Shown here one piece after another: positions 32,865 to 43,271 of a DNA stretch of 64,000 nt. The translations under genes were made by a program, and so were the position numbers. Source of the stretch: Aquimarina sp. Aq107 (GTDB lineage: Bacteria > Bacteroidota > Bacteroidia > Flavobacteriales > Flavobacteriaceae); contig NZ_OX030782.1 of NCBI RefSeq assembly GCF_943733665.1, forward strand, positions 4,946,501-5,010,500. The letters are read 5' to 3'. The notes beneath the pieces are model-generated. The model saw only the letters and a list, made by a program, of their open reading frames with translations. It was not told the DNA's origin and ran no database searches. Numbering within the stretch: the stretch's first letter is position 1; every line of letters starts with the position of its first letter.

Positions 32865-35534
32865 ATGATAAGAAGAGAATCTAAAAATAGATTAAAAAAA
32901 CCTTTAAGAATTAGTAGTTTAATTATCATCTCAATTATTCTTCAGTTGAGTATAGGGTGCGAAACAAAAAAGGAAACAGCATATAAATTTAAAGATCCTA
33001 AATTGTCTATTAATGAAAGAGTGACTGATTTAATAAGTCATATGACACTTTCAGAAAAAGTATCTCAAATGAGATATGATGCGCCCGCTATCGAACGCTT
33101 AGGAGTTCCAGCGTATAATTGGTGGAATGAGTGTTTACATGGTGTGGCAAGAGCAGGTGAAGCTACAGTATTTCCCCAGGCAATCGGTATGGGAGCTACT
33201 TGGAATGCACCATTATTATTTGATGTAGGTACCGTTATTTCTGATGAAGCTAGAGCAAAACATCATCGTTTTATTAAAGAAGATAAAAGAGGGATATATC
33301 AAGGATTAACTTTTTGGACTCCTAATATTAATATTTTTAGAGACCCTAGATGGGGAAGAGGTCAAGAAACTTATGGAGAAGATCCTTATTTGACCGGCAG
33401 AATGGGAGTAAATTTTATAAAAGGACTACAAGGTGATGATCCAAAATACCTTAAAGTGGTAGCTACTGCCAAACATTTTGCAGTACATAGTGGACCAGAA
33501 AAATCAAGGCACGAGGATAATTATCATACATCAGATAAAGATTTAAAAGAAACGTATTTACCAGCTTTTGAAGCAGCTATTAAAGAAGCTAATGTACAAT
33601 CAGTAATGTGTGCATATAATAGATACAGAGATGAAGCTTGTTGCGGAAGTAATTTGTTACTAAATGATATACTTCGTAAAGAGTGGGGGTTTGATGGTTA
33701 TGTGGTTTCAGATTGTTGGGCGATCAATGATTTTTGGGAACCAAATAAGCATGAATTAGTCGAAACCCCTGCTGAGGCTTCAGCATTAGCAGTAAGTAGA
33801 GGTACGGATTTAAATTGTGGAGATGTATATGATCCAAACTTAGGAGATGCTGTCCTTAAAGGGTTAGTAGATGAAGATAAGGTTGATCGAGCGTTATCTA
33901 GATTGATGGAAGCACGATTTAAACTAGGTATGTTTGATCCTGAAGAAATGGTGTCATGGTCCAAAATATCTTATGATGTAGTATGTAGTGATGCTCATTA
34001 TAAATTATCTGAGAAAACCGCTAAGGAATCAATGGTCTTATTAAAAAATGAAGGTAAACTACTTCCATTAAGAAAAGATCTAAAATCCATTGCAGTAATA
34101 GGACCCAATGCCAATGCTAAACAAGTCTTATTAGGAAATTATCACGGTACTCCGCTTAATAATATTACACCACTAAAAGCAATAAAGGAAAAATTACCAA
34201 ACACTAAGGTAAACTACGCAAAAGGAAGTCACATAGCAAAAGGATGGCCGTTATTACAACCAATACCATCTTCTGTATTGCGAAATGGAGATAATGTTGG
34301 ATTAAAAGGAGAATATTTTGATAACGAGGAGTGGAAAGGAAAACCAAAATTAACAAGAAATGATAGTATTGTTGATTTTTTATGGGTTTCAAAAAAGCCT
34401 ATCGAAATTAATACTTCGGATAGTTTTTCTGTTAGATGGACAGGAAAAATCATTCCAAAAGAAAGCGGTTCATATCGTATTGGATTAAGAGCAAGTAGCG
34501 CTGGTAAGTTATATGTGGATGATTCTTTAAGAGTTGATTTTAAAGATGATCACGAACCAAAGATGAAGTATTTAGATATGAGGCTTGAAGCAGGTAAATC
34601 TTATGATATTAAAATTAAATATTACAATTATCATACAGATCCACAAGCTCAATTACTTTGGTCCAAATTAGATGAAGACTTATTGTCTCCAGCAATAGAA
34701 GCAGTTAAGAAATCAGAAGTTGTAGTACTGTGTTTAGGATTATCCCCAGATATAGAAGGTGAAGAAATGCCAGTAGTTTTAGAAGGTTTTGATAAAGGAG
34801 ATAGATCAGAAATTTCGTTACCACAATCCCAAGTTACTTTATTAAAAGAAGTACAGGCGTTAGGTAAACCAACAATATTAGTATTGATGAACGGGAGTGC
34901 CCTTGCTATAAATTGGGCGGATGAAAACATCCCAGCAATTCTTGAAGCTTGGTATCCAGGAGAATTTGGAGGGAGAGCAATTGCCGATGTTCTTTTTGGA
35001 GATTATAATCCAGCAGGTAGATTACCTGTTACGTTTTACAAATCGGTTGATGATCTTCCAGATTTTAAATCTTATGATATGACCAATCGAACATATAAAT
35101 ATTTTAAAGGAGATCCTTTATATGAATTTGGACATGGATTATCATATACCACTTTCGAGTACTCAAAATTAGAAGCACCAGATGCTATAAAAACAGATGA
35201 AAATATTCCTGTAACAGTACAAATTAAAAATACTGGAGATATGAAAGGTGATGAAGTTGTTCAGCTTTATATATCCCACGATAAAAAAGAATATACAGAC
35301 GGACCAAAACACTCTTTAATTGGATTTAAAAGAATCAACTTAGAAGTTGGAGAGACAAAAAAAGTAAGCTTTACGGTTACTCCAAAACAATATGCTGTGA
35401 TTAATTCAGCGGGAAAAGAACAAAAAGCGTCAGGAGCAGTTCAAATTTATGTAGGCGGAAAACAACCTAACGAAAATAATGACTCAGATACTGCAACTAA
35501 TAAACATTTGAATAAAAAAATAGCACTTGATTAA
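32865..35534 (+). CDS. Beta-xylosidase, glycoside hydrolase family 3, with PA14 insertion
   Basis: Releases xylose from the non-reducing ends of xylo-oligosaccharides. 889 residues: lipoprotein-type signal (LQLSIGC, about residue 31); GH3 N-terminal TIM-barrel with YNWWNECLHGVARAG, typical of the xylosidase branch, and nucleophile D283 in GYVVSDCWAI; GH3 alpha/beta sandwich split by a PA14 domain (about residues 474-607); fibronectin-III-like C-terminal domain (VTVQIKNTGDMKGDEVVQLYI). PA14 inserts in GH3 enzymes shape the substrate pocket and can bind sugar. The lipobox suggests membrane anchoring, probably facing the periplasm. It leads the operon with SusC, SusD, a glycan-binding lipoprotein and GH10; the SusC gene follows after 127 bases. 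Confidence 0.92.
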   Translation: MIRRESKNRLKKPLRISSLIIISIILQLSIGCETKKETAYKFKDPKLSINERVTDLISHMTLSEKVSQMRYDAPAIERLGVPAYNWWNECLHGVARAGEATVFPQAIGMGATWNAPLLFDVGTVISDEARAKHHRFIKEDKRGIYQGLTFWTPNINIFRDPRWGRGQETYGEDPYLTGRMGVNFIKGLQGDDPKYLKVVATAKHFAVHSGPEKSRHEDNYHTSDKDLKETYLPAFEAAIKEANVQSVMCAYNRYRDEACCGSNLLLNDILRKEWGFDGYVVSDCWAINDFWEPNKHELVETPAEASALAVSRGTDLNCGDVYDPNLGDAVLKGLVDEDKVDRALSRLMEARFKLGMFDPEEMVSWSKISYDVVCSDAHYKLSEKTAKESMVLLKNEGKLLPLRKDLKSIAVIGPNANAKQVLLGNYHGTPLNNITPLKAIKEKLPNTKVNYAKGSHIAKGWPLLQPIPSSVLRNGDNVGLKGEYFDNEEWKGKPKLTRNDSIVDFLWVSKKPIEINTSDSFSVRWTGKIIPKESGSYRIGLRASSAGKLYVDDSLRVDFKDDHEPKMKYLDMRLEAGKSYDIKIKYYNYHTDPQAQLLWSKLDEDLLSPAIEAVKKSEVVVLCLGLSPDIEGEEMPVVLEGFDKGDRSEISLPQSQVTLLKEVQALGKPTILVLMNGSALAINWADENIPAILEAWYPGEFGGRAIADVLFGDYNPAGRLPVTFYKSVDDLPDFKSYDMTNRTYKYFKGDPLYEFGHGLSYTTFEYSKLEAPDAIKTDENIPVTVQIKNTGDMKGDEVVQLYISHDKKEYTDGPKHSLIGFKRINLEVGETKKVSFTVTPKQYAVINSAGKEQKASGAVQIYVGGKQPNENNDSDTATNKHLNKKIALD

Positions 35535-35661
35535 TTTATAAAAATGAAGCCTTGATTAATTGGTATATCTAAACAGTTGTAAGGGACAAGAAGTACTAAT
35601 TAATGGGAAACAAAAGTAGCTATCAAGCACTTTAAACTTAACTACATAAAAACAATGTCAT

Positions 35662-38600
35662 ATGATAAGACTTAAACTAGCAATTATTGCATTTATTTTA
35701 ATTGGAACACAGCATGTTTTTTCGCAAGAAGATAATGTCAGTGGAACAGTTACAGATAAATCTAATTTGCCATTACCAGGCGTTACCGTTTTAGTAAAAG
35801 GTACTACCAATGGTGCTTTAACCGACTTTGACGGTAATTACGAATTACAAGGAGTATCGAAAGGAGATATTATAGTTTTTTCCTATGTTGGAATGCAAAC
35901 GATAGAAAAAATTGTTATTGACTCAGGACAAATTAATGTCGTAATGATTCCTGAAGCCACAGATTTAGAACAAGTTGTGGTTATTGGATATGGACAAAGT
36001 AGAAAAAAGGATCTTACATCCGCCATATCCACTATTAGTGGAGATGTTTTAGAAAAACAAGTTGTTACTAATATTGACCAGGGGATTCAAGGATTAGTAT
36101 CTGGGGTTACTGTGACTCGAAGCACAGGTAGACCAGGAGGAGCAGTTTCTGTAAGGATACGTGGTACTACATCGGTAACAGGATCCAATGAGCCATTATA
36201 TATTATTGATGGAGTAAACGTTCAGAATTCAGAGAGTGATTCTTTTAACTTTTCACGTTTTGGAGGAACTGGCGGACAAACTGCAATAAGCCCTCTTTCT
36301 GCATTGAATCCTAATGATATCGAATCCATAACAGTTTTAAAAGATGCTTCCGCTGCGGCGATATATGGAGCACAATCCTCTAATGGAGTGGTTTTGATTA
36401 CTACAAAAAGAGGAAAGGCCGGAAAAGCGAAGATAAGCTATGAGACATATGCAGGTATTCAGACAGTTCCTAAGTTATTGGATATGATGAACCTAAGAGA
36501 ATTTGCGGCATACTCAAATGAAGTAAGACAGAGTCCTTCTACTAATTTACCATCAGCTCCTCAGTTTGAGAATCCAAATATTTTAGGAGACGGAACAAAC
36601 TGGCAAAGAGCTATTTTTAGAGCTGCTCCAATAACGAACCATCAATTATCAATTTCTGGAGGAAAAGAGAAAACAAAATTCTATGCTTCAGCTAATTATT
36701 TTGATCAAGAAGGTATCGTAATCAATTCTGGTCTTAGAAGGTTTGGATTACGATTAAATTTAGACTACAAGTATAATGATTGGATCAAATTTGGGCACAA
36801 CATAAACCTAAGTAGTTCATTAGAGCAAATAGGATTAAATGATTCTAGAAACGGTACCATTATCAATGCATTAAGACAGACTCCTAACGTACCTGTTAGA
36901 AACCCTGATGGAACCTTTGGTTCTCCAGAAAATGGTTTAGGTAACACAGGGGCATTGAACCCAGTAGCCGCTTCGGAAATAAGAAACAGTACACTAGAAA
37001 GGTTTAAAATGAATGGGAATATTTATTTAGATCTTAAATTAGCGAATAATCTTAAGTTTAGAACAGATTTAGGGTATGACTATAATACAGCTAAAACGCA
37101 AAGTTTTTTCCCTACATATGATTTTGGATCACTTTCTAATCGTTTAAATTCCTCTTTTAGAGCAGCTAATGAAGGATTGTATTATCTATTCAAAAATTAT
37201 TTAACCTATACTCCTAGTATTGGAAATCATAATTTCGATATTTTATTAGGAACAGAAGCTCAGAAAACAGAATTTCAAGGATTGTCTGGACAAAGATCTA
37301 ATTTTCCTAGTAATGATGTTCCTGGTTTAAATACAGGAGATGCTGAGACATCTTTATCTGAATCATTTGAAGGTGCAGCTTCTCTCTTATCATATTTTGG
37401 TAGAATTAATTATGATTATAATTCAAAATATTTATTTTCAGCATCCTTACGATATGATGGTTCTTCAAAATTTGGACCTAATAATAGATGGGGGTTATTC
37501 CCATCAGTATCTGCAGCATGGGTAGTAAGTGATGAACCTTTTATGGAGAGTATTTCTAGCGCTTGGAGTTATTTTAAAATACGAGCTGGATATGGAACTA
37601 GTGGAAACCAGGATATAAATAATTTTCTATATCTGAGCTTTCTTAGAAATCAAAATACGGCACTTGGAAGTGGATTTAGCCTAGCTAATTTTAATAACCC
37701 TAATGTTGCATGGGAATCTTTAATCTCTCCAAACCTAGGAGTAGAACTTGGCTTCTTGGATAACAATATTAGATTGGATGTAGATGTATATAGAAAAACA
37801 TCCAAAGATTTCTTAGCTACCAGACCTATACCAGGTTTCTTAGGTAGTTTGAATACTTTATCTTTTATAGGAGTTAATGCACCTGTTGAAAATTTTGGTG
37901 AAATGATCAATGATGGTATTGATGTTACCTTAAATACAAAGAACATTACGAATGAAAAATTCAGTTGGGATACCAATATTGTATTTAGTTTATATCGTAA
38001 TGAGATTACCGAATTATCAGGTGATAATGATGCTATCATTGGAACATTACAAGATGAGGAAATTATTGCGAATCTAACACGGTCAGAAGTAGGACAACCT
38101 ATCGGAATGTTCTATGGTTTTGTAACGGATGGGCTATTTAGAGATATTGATGAATTGACAGGTACTGAACCTGCTGCTATTCCTGCAGAAAGCTCTGTAG
38201 ATGAAGCTACAGGAACTTGGTTAGGTGATGTTAGATTTAAAGATTTAAATGGAGATGGTGTAATTGATGACAACGATAGAACATTTATTGGAAATCCACA
38301 TCCAGATTTCACTTTTAGTATGACCAATAATTTCCGATATGGAATGTTTGATTTATCAGTGTTCTTACAAGGAACTTATGGAAATGACATTTATAATTAC
38401 ACCCGTACCTATATTGAAGGAGTTAACCGATTTAATGCAAATCAAGCTACTTCTGTAATTGATAGATATAGTGCTACGAATACTGATGGAAGTTTACCAA
38501 GATACTCTGATGGAGATAAAAACGGAAATATTAGAGTATCCGATAGATTTATAGAAGATGGTTCTTACCTAAGAATTCAGAGTGTTACTTTGGGATGTAC

Positions 38601-38811
38601 ATTACCTAAAGGCACTTTTGGAGAAAAAATTAAGTTTTTTGATCAGATAAGAGTGTATACAACAATACAAAATTTATACACATTTACGAACTACTCAGGA
38701 TATGATCCTGAAGTAGGATCACTTAATCAAAGTGCTTTATTTAAAGGTATAGATTTTGGAAGATATCCTGTCCCAAGAACAATGACACTTGGACTTAATG
38801 TACAATTTTAA
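35662..38811 (+). CDS. SusC-like TonB-dependent oligosaccharide transporter
   Basis: Outer-membrane importer of glycan fragments, working with the SusD lipoprotein encoded next. 1049 residues: signal peptide 1-22 (ends HVFSQ); carboxypeptidase-D-like N-terminal domain (VSGTVTDKSNLPLPGVTVLV ... NYELQGVSKGDIIVFSYVG); plug with the SusC signature region IRGTTSVTGSNEPLYIIDG and ITVLKDASAAAIYGAQSSNGVVLITTKRG; 22-strand barrel ending in LGLNVQF. An acidic loop GDVRFKDLNGDGVIDDNDRT is the common calcium-like motif in SusC proteins. Context points to xylo-oligosaccharides. It shares a transcript with GH3 (upstream) and SusD (18 bases downstream). Confidence 0.95.
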   Translation: MIRLKLAIIAFILIGTQHVFSQEDNVSGTVTDKSNLPLPGVTVLVKGTTNGALTDFDGNYELQGVSKGDIIVFSYVGMQTIEKIVIDSGQINVVMIPEATDLEQVVVIGYGQSRKKDLTSAISTISGDVLEKQVVTNIDQGIQGLVSGVTVTRSTGRPGGAVSVRIRGTTSVTGSNEPLYIIDGVNVQNSESDSFNFSRFGGTGGQTAISPLSALNPNDIESITVLKDASAAAIYGAQSSNGVVLITTKRGKAGKAKISYETYAGIQTVPKLLDMMNLREFAAYSNEVRQSPSTNLPSAPQFENPNILGDGTNWQRAIFRAAPITNHQLSISGGKEKTKFYASANYFDQEGIVINSGLRRFGLRLNLDYKYNDWIKFGHNINLSSSLEQIGLNDSRNGTIINALRQTPNVPVRNPDGTFGSPENGLGNTGALNPVAASEIRNSTLERFKMNGNIYLDLKLANNLKFRTDLGYDYNTAKTQSFFPTYDFGSLSNRLNSSFRAANEGLYYLFKNYLTYTPSIGNHNFDILLGTEAQKTEFQGLSGQRSNFPSNDVPGLNTGDAETSLSESFEGAASLLSYFGRINYDYNSKYLFSASLRYDGSSKFGPNNRWGLFPSVSAAWVVSDEPFMESISSAWSYFKIRAGYGTSGNQDINNFLYLSFLRNQNTALGSGFSLANFNNPNVAWESLISPNLGVELGFLDNNIRLDVDVYRKTSKDFLATRPIPGFLGSLNTLSFIGVNAPVENFGEMINDGIDVTLNTKNITNEKFSWDTNIVFSLYRNEITELSGDNDAIIGTLQDEEIIANLTRSEVGQPIGMFYGFVTDGLFRDIDELTGTEPAAIPAESSVDEATGTWLGDVRFKDLNGDGVIDDNDRTFIGNPHPDFTFSMTNNFRYGMFDLSVFLQGTYGNDIYNYTRTYIEGVNRFNANQATSVIDRYSATNTDGSLPRYSDGDKNGNIRVSDRFIEDGSYLRIQSVTLGCTLPKGTFGEKIKFFDQIRVYTTIQNLYTFTNYSGYDPEVGSLNQSALFKGIDFGRYPVPRTMTLGLNVQF

Positions 38812-38829
38812 CTTGAAAAAGAAAATAAT

Positions 38830-40389
38830 ATGTTTAGTATGAAAAGTATAAAGAGAATTTTTACATATGCTATTGTATTGACCTTTCTCTCATCTTGTGG
38901 TGAAGATTTTTTAGAAATAGAGGTTGTTGATTCTATTACTGAAGATAATTTTTATCAAACGGATGAACAATTATTGGCTGGAGCTAATTCCTTGTATGGG
39001 CAATCCTTTTTTACAACGAATGATAAGTTTATGTATTCATTGGATATGTTAGCGGGTAACTCTATTGGTTTTGAATCAGATGCTCCTTGGAGATTGTTTT
39101 CCGTTGGAGTAAATAATGGAGTATTACTAGAAGGTTGGGAAGGTTTTTATAAAGGAATTGCGGATGCAAATCAATTATTAAAAGTGGTTAGTCAACCGTT
39201 AAATGATGAAATTTCTGAAGATGTAAGAAATCAAGTAGAAGGTGAAGCTCGATTTGTGCGTGCTTTTTCCTATTTTTATTTAGTACGCCTTTGGGGAGAA
39301 ATTCCAGTAATCGATGAGGTAACTTCAGATACTTCAACCCTATATCCGCTAAATACAGTTTCTAGTATTTATGATTTTATAGAAAGTGATTTACAAAAAG
39401 CTGCAGAGTTATTGCCTGATGGAACGGCTGGTGGTATACGAGTTGGAAAAACAGCCGCTTGGTCGTACCTAGCAGAAATGTATTTAACACGTAAAGAATA
39501 TGATAAGGCTAGAGATTATGCCCAGTTGGTTATAGATAGTGGGATACATAGTTTACAAGCTAATTATCAAGATCAGTTTATAAATCCCTCAGCAAGTGTA
39601 AATGGTGAAGGTATCTATCGATGGGTTTGGACATCAATTAATGGATTATGGGGTATTCAGAATACCAACCAAGCATATCTTATTGCTAGTGATGATGTGA
39701 TTGGCAATGATGGTTCATTTGGTTCTGTATCTCCAAGTATTGATTTATTTCTCTCCTTTGATAATGTTACTGATGCAGGAGAAGAAGATTTACGTAGACA
39801 ATGGATTATTTGTGAGCCTGGAAGATTCTATCCTGAGTTGTTAACTAGTGAAGGCGGATGGACGTTCCCAGAAAATGGAGATGATTCTTCAACCAGATTA
39901 AGATATAGAAAATATGTAGTAGGATCATTGGAGGAACATCCAAATGTGTTCTTTATGAGAACAGATATGAGTACCCAATTAATGAGATATGCAGATGTGC
40001 TATTGATCTATGCCGAGGCAATAATGGGTGATGCCGATTCCACTGGAGATGCAGCAGCAGTAGATGCATTTAATCAAATAAGAAGAAGAGCAGGATTATC
40101 CGAAAAAGGAATGATCACAAGACAGTCTCTTACAGATGAAAGGAGAATAGAATTTGCTTTTGAAGCAGGTAAATTCTGGTTGGATTTAGTAAGAATGGAT
40201 AGGGAGACAGCAAAATCTATTATTAGAGGTCAGGATAGAGGAACGGTAAATACATTGGTTCCGTTTAATGTAGAATCGTTTTTTGTGGATAGTATTGATG
40301 ATGATGACTTTTTATTACCGATACCATCTGCAGAGTTATCATTTATAGATATAGCTAGTCCTGCAGTAGATTATGTAATTAATGACTAA
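38830..40389 (+). CDS. SusD/RagB-family surface glycan-binding lipoprotein
   Basis: The substrate-capturing lid of the SusC channel, anchored at the cell surface. 519 residues: lipobox FLSSC (about residue 23) followed by GEDFLE; SusD N-terminal region (TEDNFYQTDEQLLAGANSLYG); TPR-like helices (VRNQVEGEARFVRAFSYFYLVRLWGEIPVI); C-terminal RagB domain (RYADVLLIYAEAIMG ... AVDAFNQIRRRAGL ... TDERRIEFAFEAGKFWLDLVRM). ATG codons at positions 1 and 4 are both possible starts. Paired directly with SusC in the operon. Confidence 0.95.
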   Translation: MFSMKSIKRIFTYAIVLTFLSSCGEDFLEIEVVDSITEDNFYQTDEQLLAGANSLYGQSFFTTNDKFMYSLDMLAGNSIGFESDAPWRLFSVGVNNGVLLEGWEGFYKGIADANQLLKVVSQPLNDEISEDVRNQVEGEARFVRAFSYFYLVRLWGEIPVIDEVTSDTSTLYPLNTVSSIYDFIESDLQKAAELLPDGTAGGIRVGKTAAWSYLAEMYLTRKEYDKARDYAQLVIDSGIHSLQANYQDQFINPSASVNGEGIYRWVWTSINGLWGIQNTNQAYLIASDDVIGNDGSFGSVSPSIDLFLSFDNVTDAGEEDLRRQWIICEPGRFYPELLTSEGGWTFPENGDDSSTRLRYRKYVVGSLEEHPNVFFMRTDMSTQLMRYADVLLIYAEAIMGDADSTGDAAAVDAFNQIRRRAGLSEKGMITRQSLTDERRIEFAFEAGKFWLDLVRMDRETAKSIIRGQDRGTVNTLVPFNVESFFVDSIDDDDFLLPIPSAELSFIDIASPAVDYVIND

Positions 40390-40399
40390 TAAATAAGTA

Positions 40400-41605
40400 A
40401 TGATGAAAAAAAATAAAGAAATGATGTATATCAAGAAGTTGCTTGTTTTGTGCTCAGTAATTAGCTTATTGGTATGTATATCATCTTGTAATGATGATAA
40501 CGAAAATGGACTTCAGTTTGGAGATCCAGAAATAGTAAATATAGTATCACTTGGTGATGAACCTGCTATTAATGAAGGGTTTCCTGAAGAATTAGTTAGA
40601 GTAGAAGGTACAGGTCTTAATGATATGAAAGAAATTATTTTTGATGGAACTGTAAACACCTTTTTTAATTCCACATTAAATTCTAATGTAGCATTATTTT
40701 TTAATGTTCCATTTGATGTGGATCAAGGAAGTCGTTTTGGAAATCAAACAGTAACCTTTACGAACCTATATGGAGAATCTGTTTCTACAGAATTTACGAT
40801 TAAGCAACCAGGTCCTACCTTAACAGTAGCAGATACATTTTCTCCATCAAAAGGAGAAGGGGGTATCGAGATGAGAGCATTCGGCAACTGGTTTTTTAAC
40901 GTAGAAGATGTACTTGTTGATGGAGAATCAGTAGGAGATTTTACCGTAGTTTCTCCACAGGAAATTCTGTTTACTTTTCCTGAAGGAAAGACCGAAACCA
41001 CAATTTTTACTGTAGTTACGGCTGGAGGAATGGTTTCTAAAGATTTACCTATTGTTGGAGGTATTGTTCAGATTTTATTTAGTGATTTTGATGGAAATGG
41101 AATACCAAATATTAATAATGATTATAATGCAGATTGGTTTTCTTATGGAGATAATATCTTCCAAGTTAGTAACGGTCTTGGTGTAGATGGTAGTGGTGGA
41201 GCAGAAATTGTTTGGGATGATACAGGTACAGATGGTTTTACAGGAAGTGGTCATCAAGAAGTAGCTCCTGTTACTACTTCAACTGATTCGGAGAATGCAT
41301 TTATTCTTCTTGATATTAATGGAGATGATTATCCGGGGACTGTTATGGAGTTTATCTTAAAAGATGCAACTACAGATAACTGGATTTTTAAAGTTCCTTT
41401 AACAGGATCAGGATGGCAAACATTAAGATTAAAACTATCTGATTTTGGATTCGGCTTTGATGTTAACAATCAAAGTATGGGTGACCCAAACCCAGCTACA
41501 CTTGTAGCGGTAAGAATGCAAATAAGTCACGAAGGTGATACCGGAGTAGTACCATCAGGTTATAGATATGATAATCTGAAACTAGAGGTGTTAGAGCTTG
41601 ATTAA
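40400..41605 (+). CDS. Surface glycan-binding lipoprotein with IPT/TIG-like domains (SusE/F position)
   Basis: 401 residues: lipobox CISSC (about residue 29) followed by NDDNENG; two immunoglobulin-like IPT/TIG domains (VNIVSLGDEPAINEGFPEELVRVEGTGL; LTVADTFSPSKGEGGIEMRAFGNWF), then a C-terminal beta-sandwich of about 170 residues (VQILFSDFDGNGIPNINNDYNADWF ... WQTLRLKLSDFGF ... AVRMQISHEGDTG ... YRYDNLKLEVLE) that looks like a carbohydrate-binding module. Such proteins sit after SusCD in xylan loci and help hold polysaccharide at the surface. No catalytic residues seen. It begins 10 bases after the SusD stop. A large stem-loop separates it from GH10. Confidence 0.82.
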   Translation: MMKKNKEMMYIKKLLVLCSVISLLVCISSCNDDNENGLQFGDPEIVNIVSLGDEPAINEGFPEELVRVEGTGLNDMKEIIFDGTVNTFFNSTLNSNVALFFNVPFDVDQGSRFGNQTVTFTNLYGESVSTEFTIKQPGPTLTVADTFSPSKGEGGIEMRAFGNWFFNVEDVLVDGESVGDFTVVSPQEILFTFPEGKTETTIFTVVTAGGMVSKDLPIVGGIVQILFSDFDGNGIPNINNDYNADWFSYGDNIFQVSNGLGVDGSGGAEIVWDDTGTDGFTGSGHQEVAPVTTSTDSENAFILLDINGDDYPGTVMEFILKDATTDNWIFKVPLTGSGWQTLRLKLSDFGFGFDVNNQSMGDPNPATLVAVRMQISHEGDTGVVPSGYRYDNLKLEVLELD

Positions 41606-41631
41606 GCCCTTTTCAAAAAATAATAATAATG

Positions 41632-41683
41632 CATATCCAGAGGAATTTCATCTAATTCGATTGGTTTTACTCCTCTGGATATG
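41632..41683 (+). other. Long stem-loop between the glycan-binding and GH10 genes
   Basis: A perfect 13-bp stem CATATCCAGAGGA (41632-41644) / TCCTCTGGATATG (41671-41683) with a 26-base loop. No T tract follows, so it is probably not a strong terminator. It may protect or cut the polycistronic message and set the ratio of GH10 to SusCD. Confidence 0.6.
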
Positions 41684-41703
41684 TATTCTATAAAATAATT
41701 ACA

Positions 41704-43083
41704 ATGAAAATAGAAAAAGTATATAGTAAGGTCATTTACGCCTTGTTTTTTATTACGTTGATGAACCTTATAGCTTGTTCTGATGATGATAATACAGTAA
41801 GTTTTTCAGCAATCCCACCGGTTGCACAAGATGCGTCTGAAATTAATTTTACGAGTTTTACTGCTAATTGGAGCAATGTGTTTTTGGCAAGTGGATATGA
41901 GTTAGATGTAGCAACCGATCCTAATTTTGGATCTTTTGTACAAGGATATGAAAGTTTAGCAGTAAATCAGTTATTTCAAGATATATCAGGTTTATCCTTA
42001 AATACCCAATATTACTATAGGGTAAGGGCTATAGTAAATGATGTTGTTTCCGAAAACTCAAATACTATCAGTGTAGAGACCAATGAGGAGTTTCCGGATG
42101 ATATAACCTTAAAATCTGCTACGGAGAATAATTTCTTTGTTGGAGTTGCAGTATCTGAAGCTAGAACTAATATAACTGCCTATGATGACCTTTATACAAG
42201 AGAATTTAGCAGTATTACTGCCGAAAATGATATGAAAATGGCTTCTATTTTTACAGGTATAGATGGTTCGGGAAATATCATTTATGATTGGAGTAAAATT
42301 GACGCGCTAGTAGCTTACGCAGAGGCTAATAATCTGAATGTGCATGGACATACCCTGATATGGCATAGAAGTATTCCAGAAGCCTTAGAGAATTTTAGTG
42401 GTACGGATCAGGAATTCGAAGATTTAATAGAACGATATATTACTGATGTATTTACAAGATATCAAGGTAAAATTAATTCTTGGGATGTTGTAAATGAAGC
42501 TATAGATGATGATGCGGGTACTCAATGGAGAAATACCTTATTCTTACAGCGAATGGGAGATGATTATGTAGAAAAATGTTTTGCTTTTGCCAGAGCTGCT
42601 GACTCCAATGTAAAATTGTTTTATAACGATTATAACATGACCTTTGACGGCACAAAAAGAGGAAAAGTACTAGTGTTGGTAGATGACTTGTTAGCAAATA
42701 ATCTTATAGATGGTGTGGGTTATCAGATGCATATAGATTATAATTTCCCTAGTAGAGAGCAGATACAAGAAGCTACGGATGAATTAGTAGCAAAGGATGT
42801 ATTGGTGCATTTTGCAGAATTGGATGTAAAGGTTAATGCCGCAAATGATTTAACAGGATTGACAGAAGAAAGATCTCAGGCACAAAGACAAAGAGTGCGA
42901 GAAGTAGTTGAGATTTTTAATGCAATTCCGCAGAACAAAAAATATGCAATAACAGTTTGGGGTTTAAAAGATGATGATACTTGGCTAATTCCCGAAAATA
43001 ATGGTAGACCGGAGTGGCCTTTACTATTTGATGCTTCCTTTGATAAAAAACCTGCGTATCAAGGATTTTTAGAAGGATTATAA
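41704..43083 (+). CDS. Endo-1,4-beta-xylanase, glycoside hydrolase family 10, lipoprotein
   Basis: Cleaves xylan backbones with retention. 459 residues: lipobox LIACS (Cys about 24) followed by DDDN; fibronectin type III domain (about 35-125, ANWSNVFLASGYELDVATD ... YYYRVRAIV); GH10 TIM barrel (about 130-458). Catalytic acid/base E265 in WDVVNEAIDD and nucleophile E372 in VHFAELDVKV; HGHTLIWHRSIP and TVWGLKDDDTW are further GH10 marks. The acidic residues after the cysteine suggest surface display. Last gene of the GH3-SusCD operon, followed by a strong terminator. Confidence 0.95.
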   Translation: MKIEKVYSKVIYALFFITLMNLIACSDDDNTVSFSAIPPVAQDASEINFTSFTANWSNVFLASGYELDVATDPNFGSFVQGYESLAVNQLFQDISGLSLNTQYYYRVRAIVNDVVSENSNTISVETNEEFPDDITLKSATENNFFVGVAVSEARTNITAYDDLYTREFSSITAENDMKMASIFTGIDGSGNIIYDWSKIDALVAYAEANNLNVHGHTLIWHRSIPEALENFSGTDQEFEDLIERYITDVFTRYQGKINSWDVVNEAIDDDAGTQWRNTLFLQRMGDDYVEKCFAFARAADSNVKLFYNDYNMTFDGTKRGKVLVLVDDLLANNLIDGVGYQMHIDYNFPSREQIQEATDELVAKDVLVHFAELDVKVNAANDLTGLTEERSQAQRQRVREVVEIFNAIPQNKKYAITVWGLKDDDTWLIPENNGRPEWPLLFDASFDKKPAYQGFLEGL

Positions 43084-43116
43084 TAAATTTATTTCCATAA
43101 TCAATCGTCATAAATG

Positions 43117-43155
43117 ATCCCTATAAATGTGTTTTATAGGGATTTTTATTTTTAA
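43117..43155 (+). terminator. Terminator of the GH3-SusCD-GH10 operon
   Basis: An 11-bp stem ATCCCTATAAA (43117-43127) / TTTATAGGGAT (43133-43143) with loop TGTGT, followed by TTTTATTTTT. Confidence 0.9.
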
Positions 43156-43271
43156 CCGTATTAATGACGATCTTCTCTGTCTTTTTAGATTGTATAGTAT
43201 GTTTTTGATGTATTTTTTTATAAAGATTTATAGTATCTCAAGTTCGGATTATATTTAAAGATTTTCAGGGA

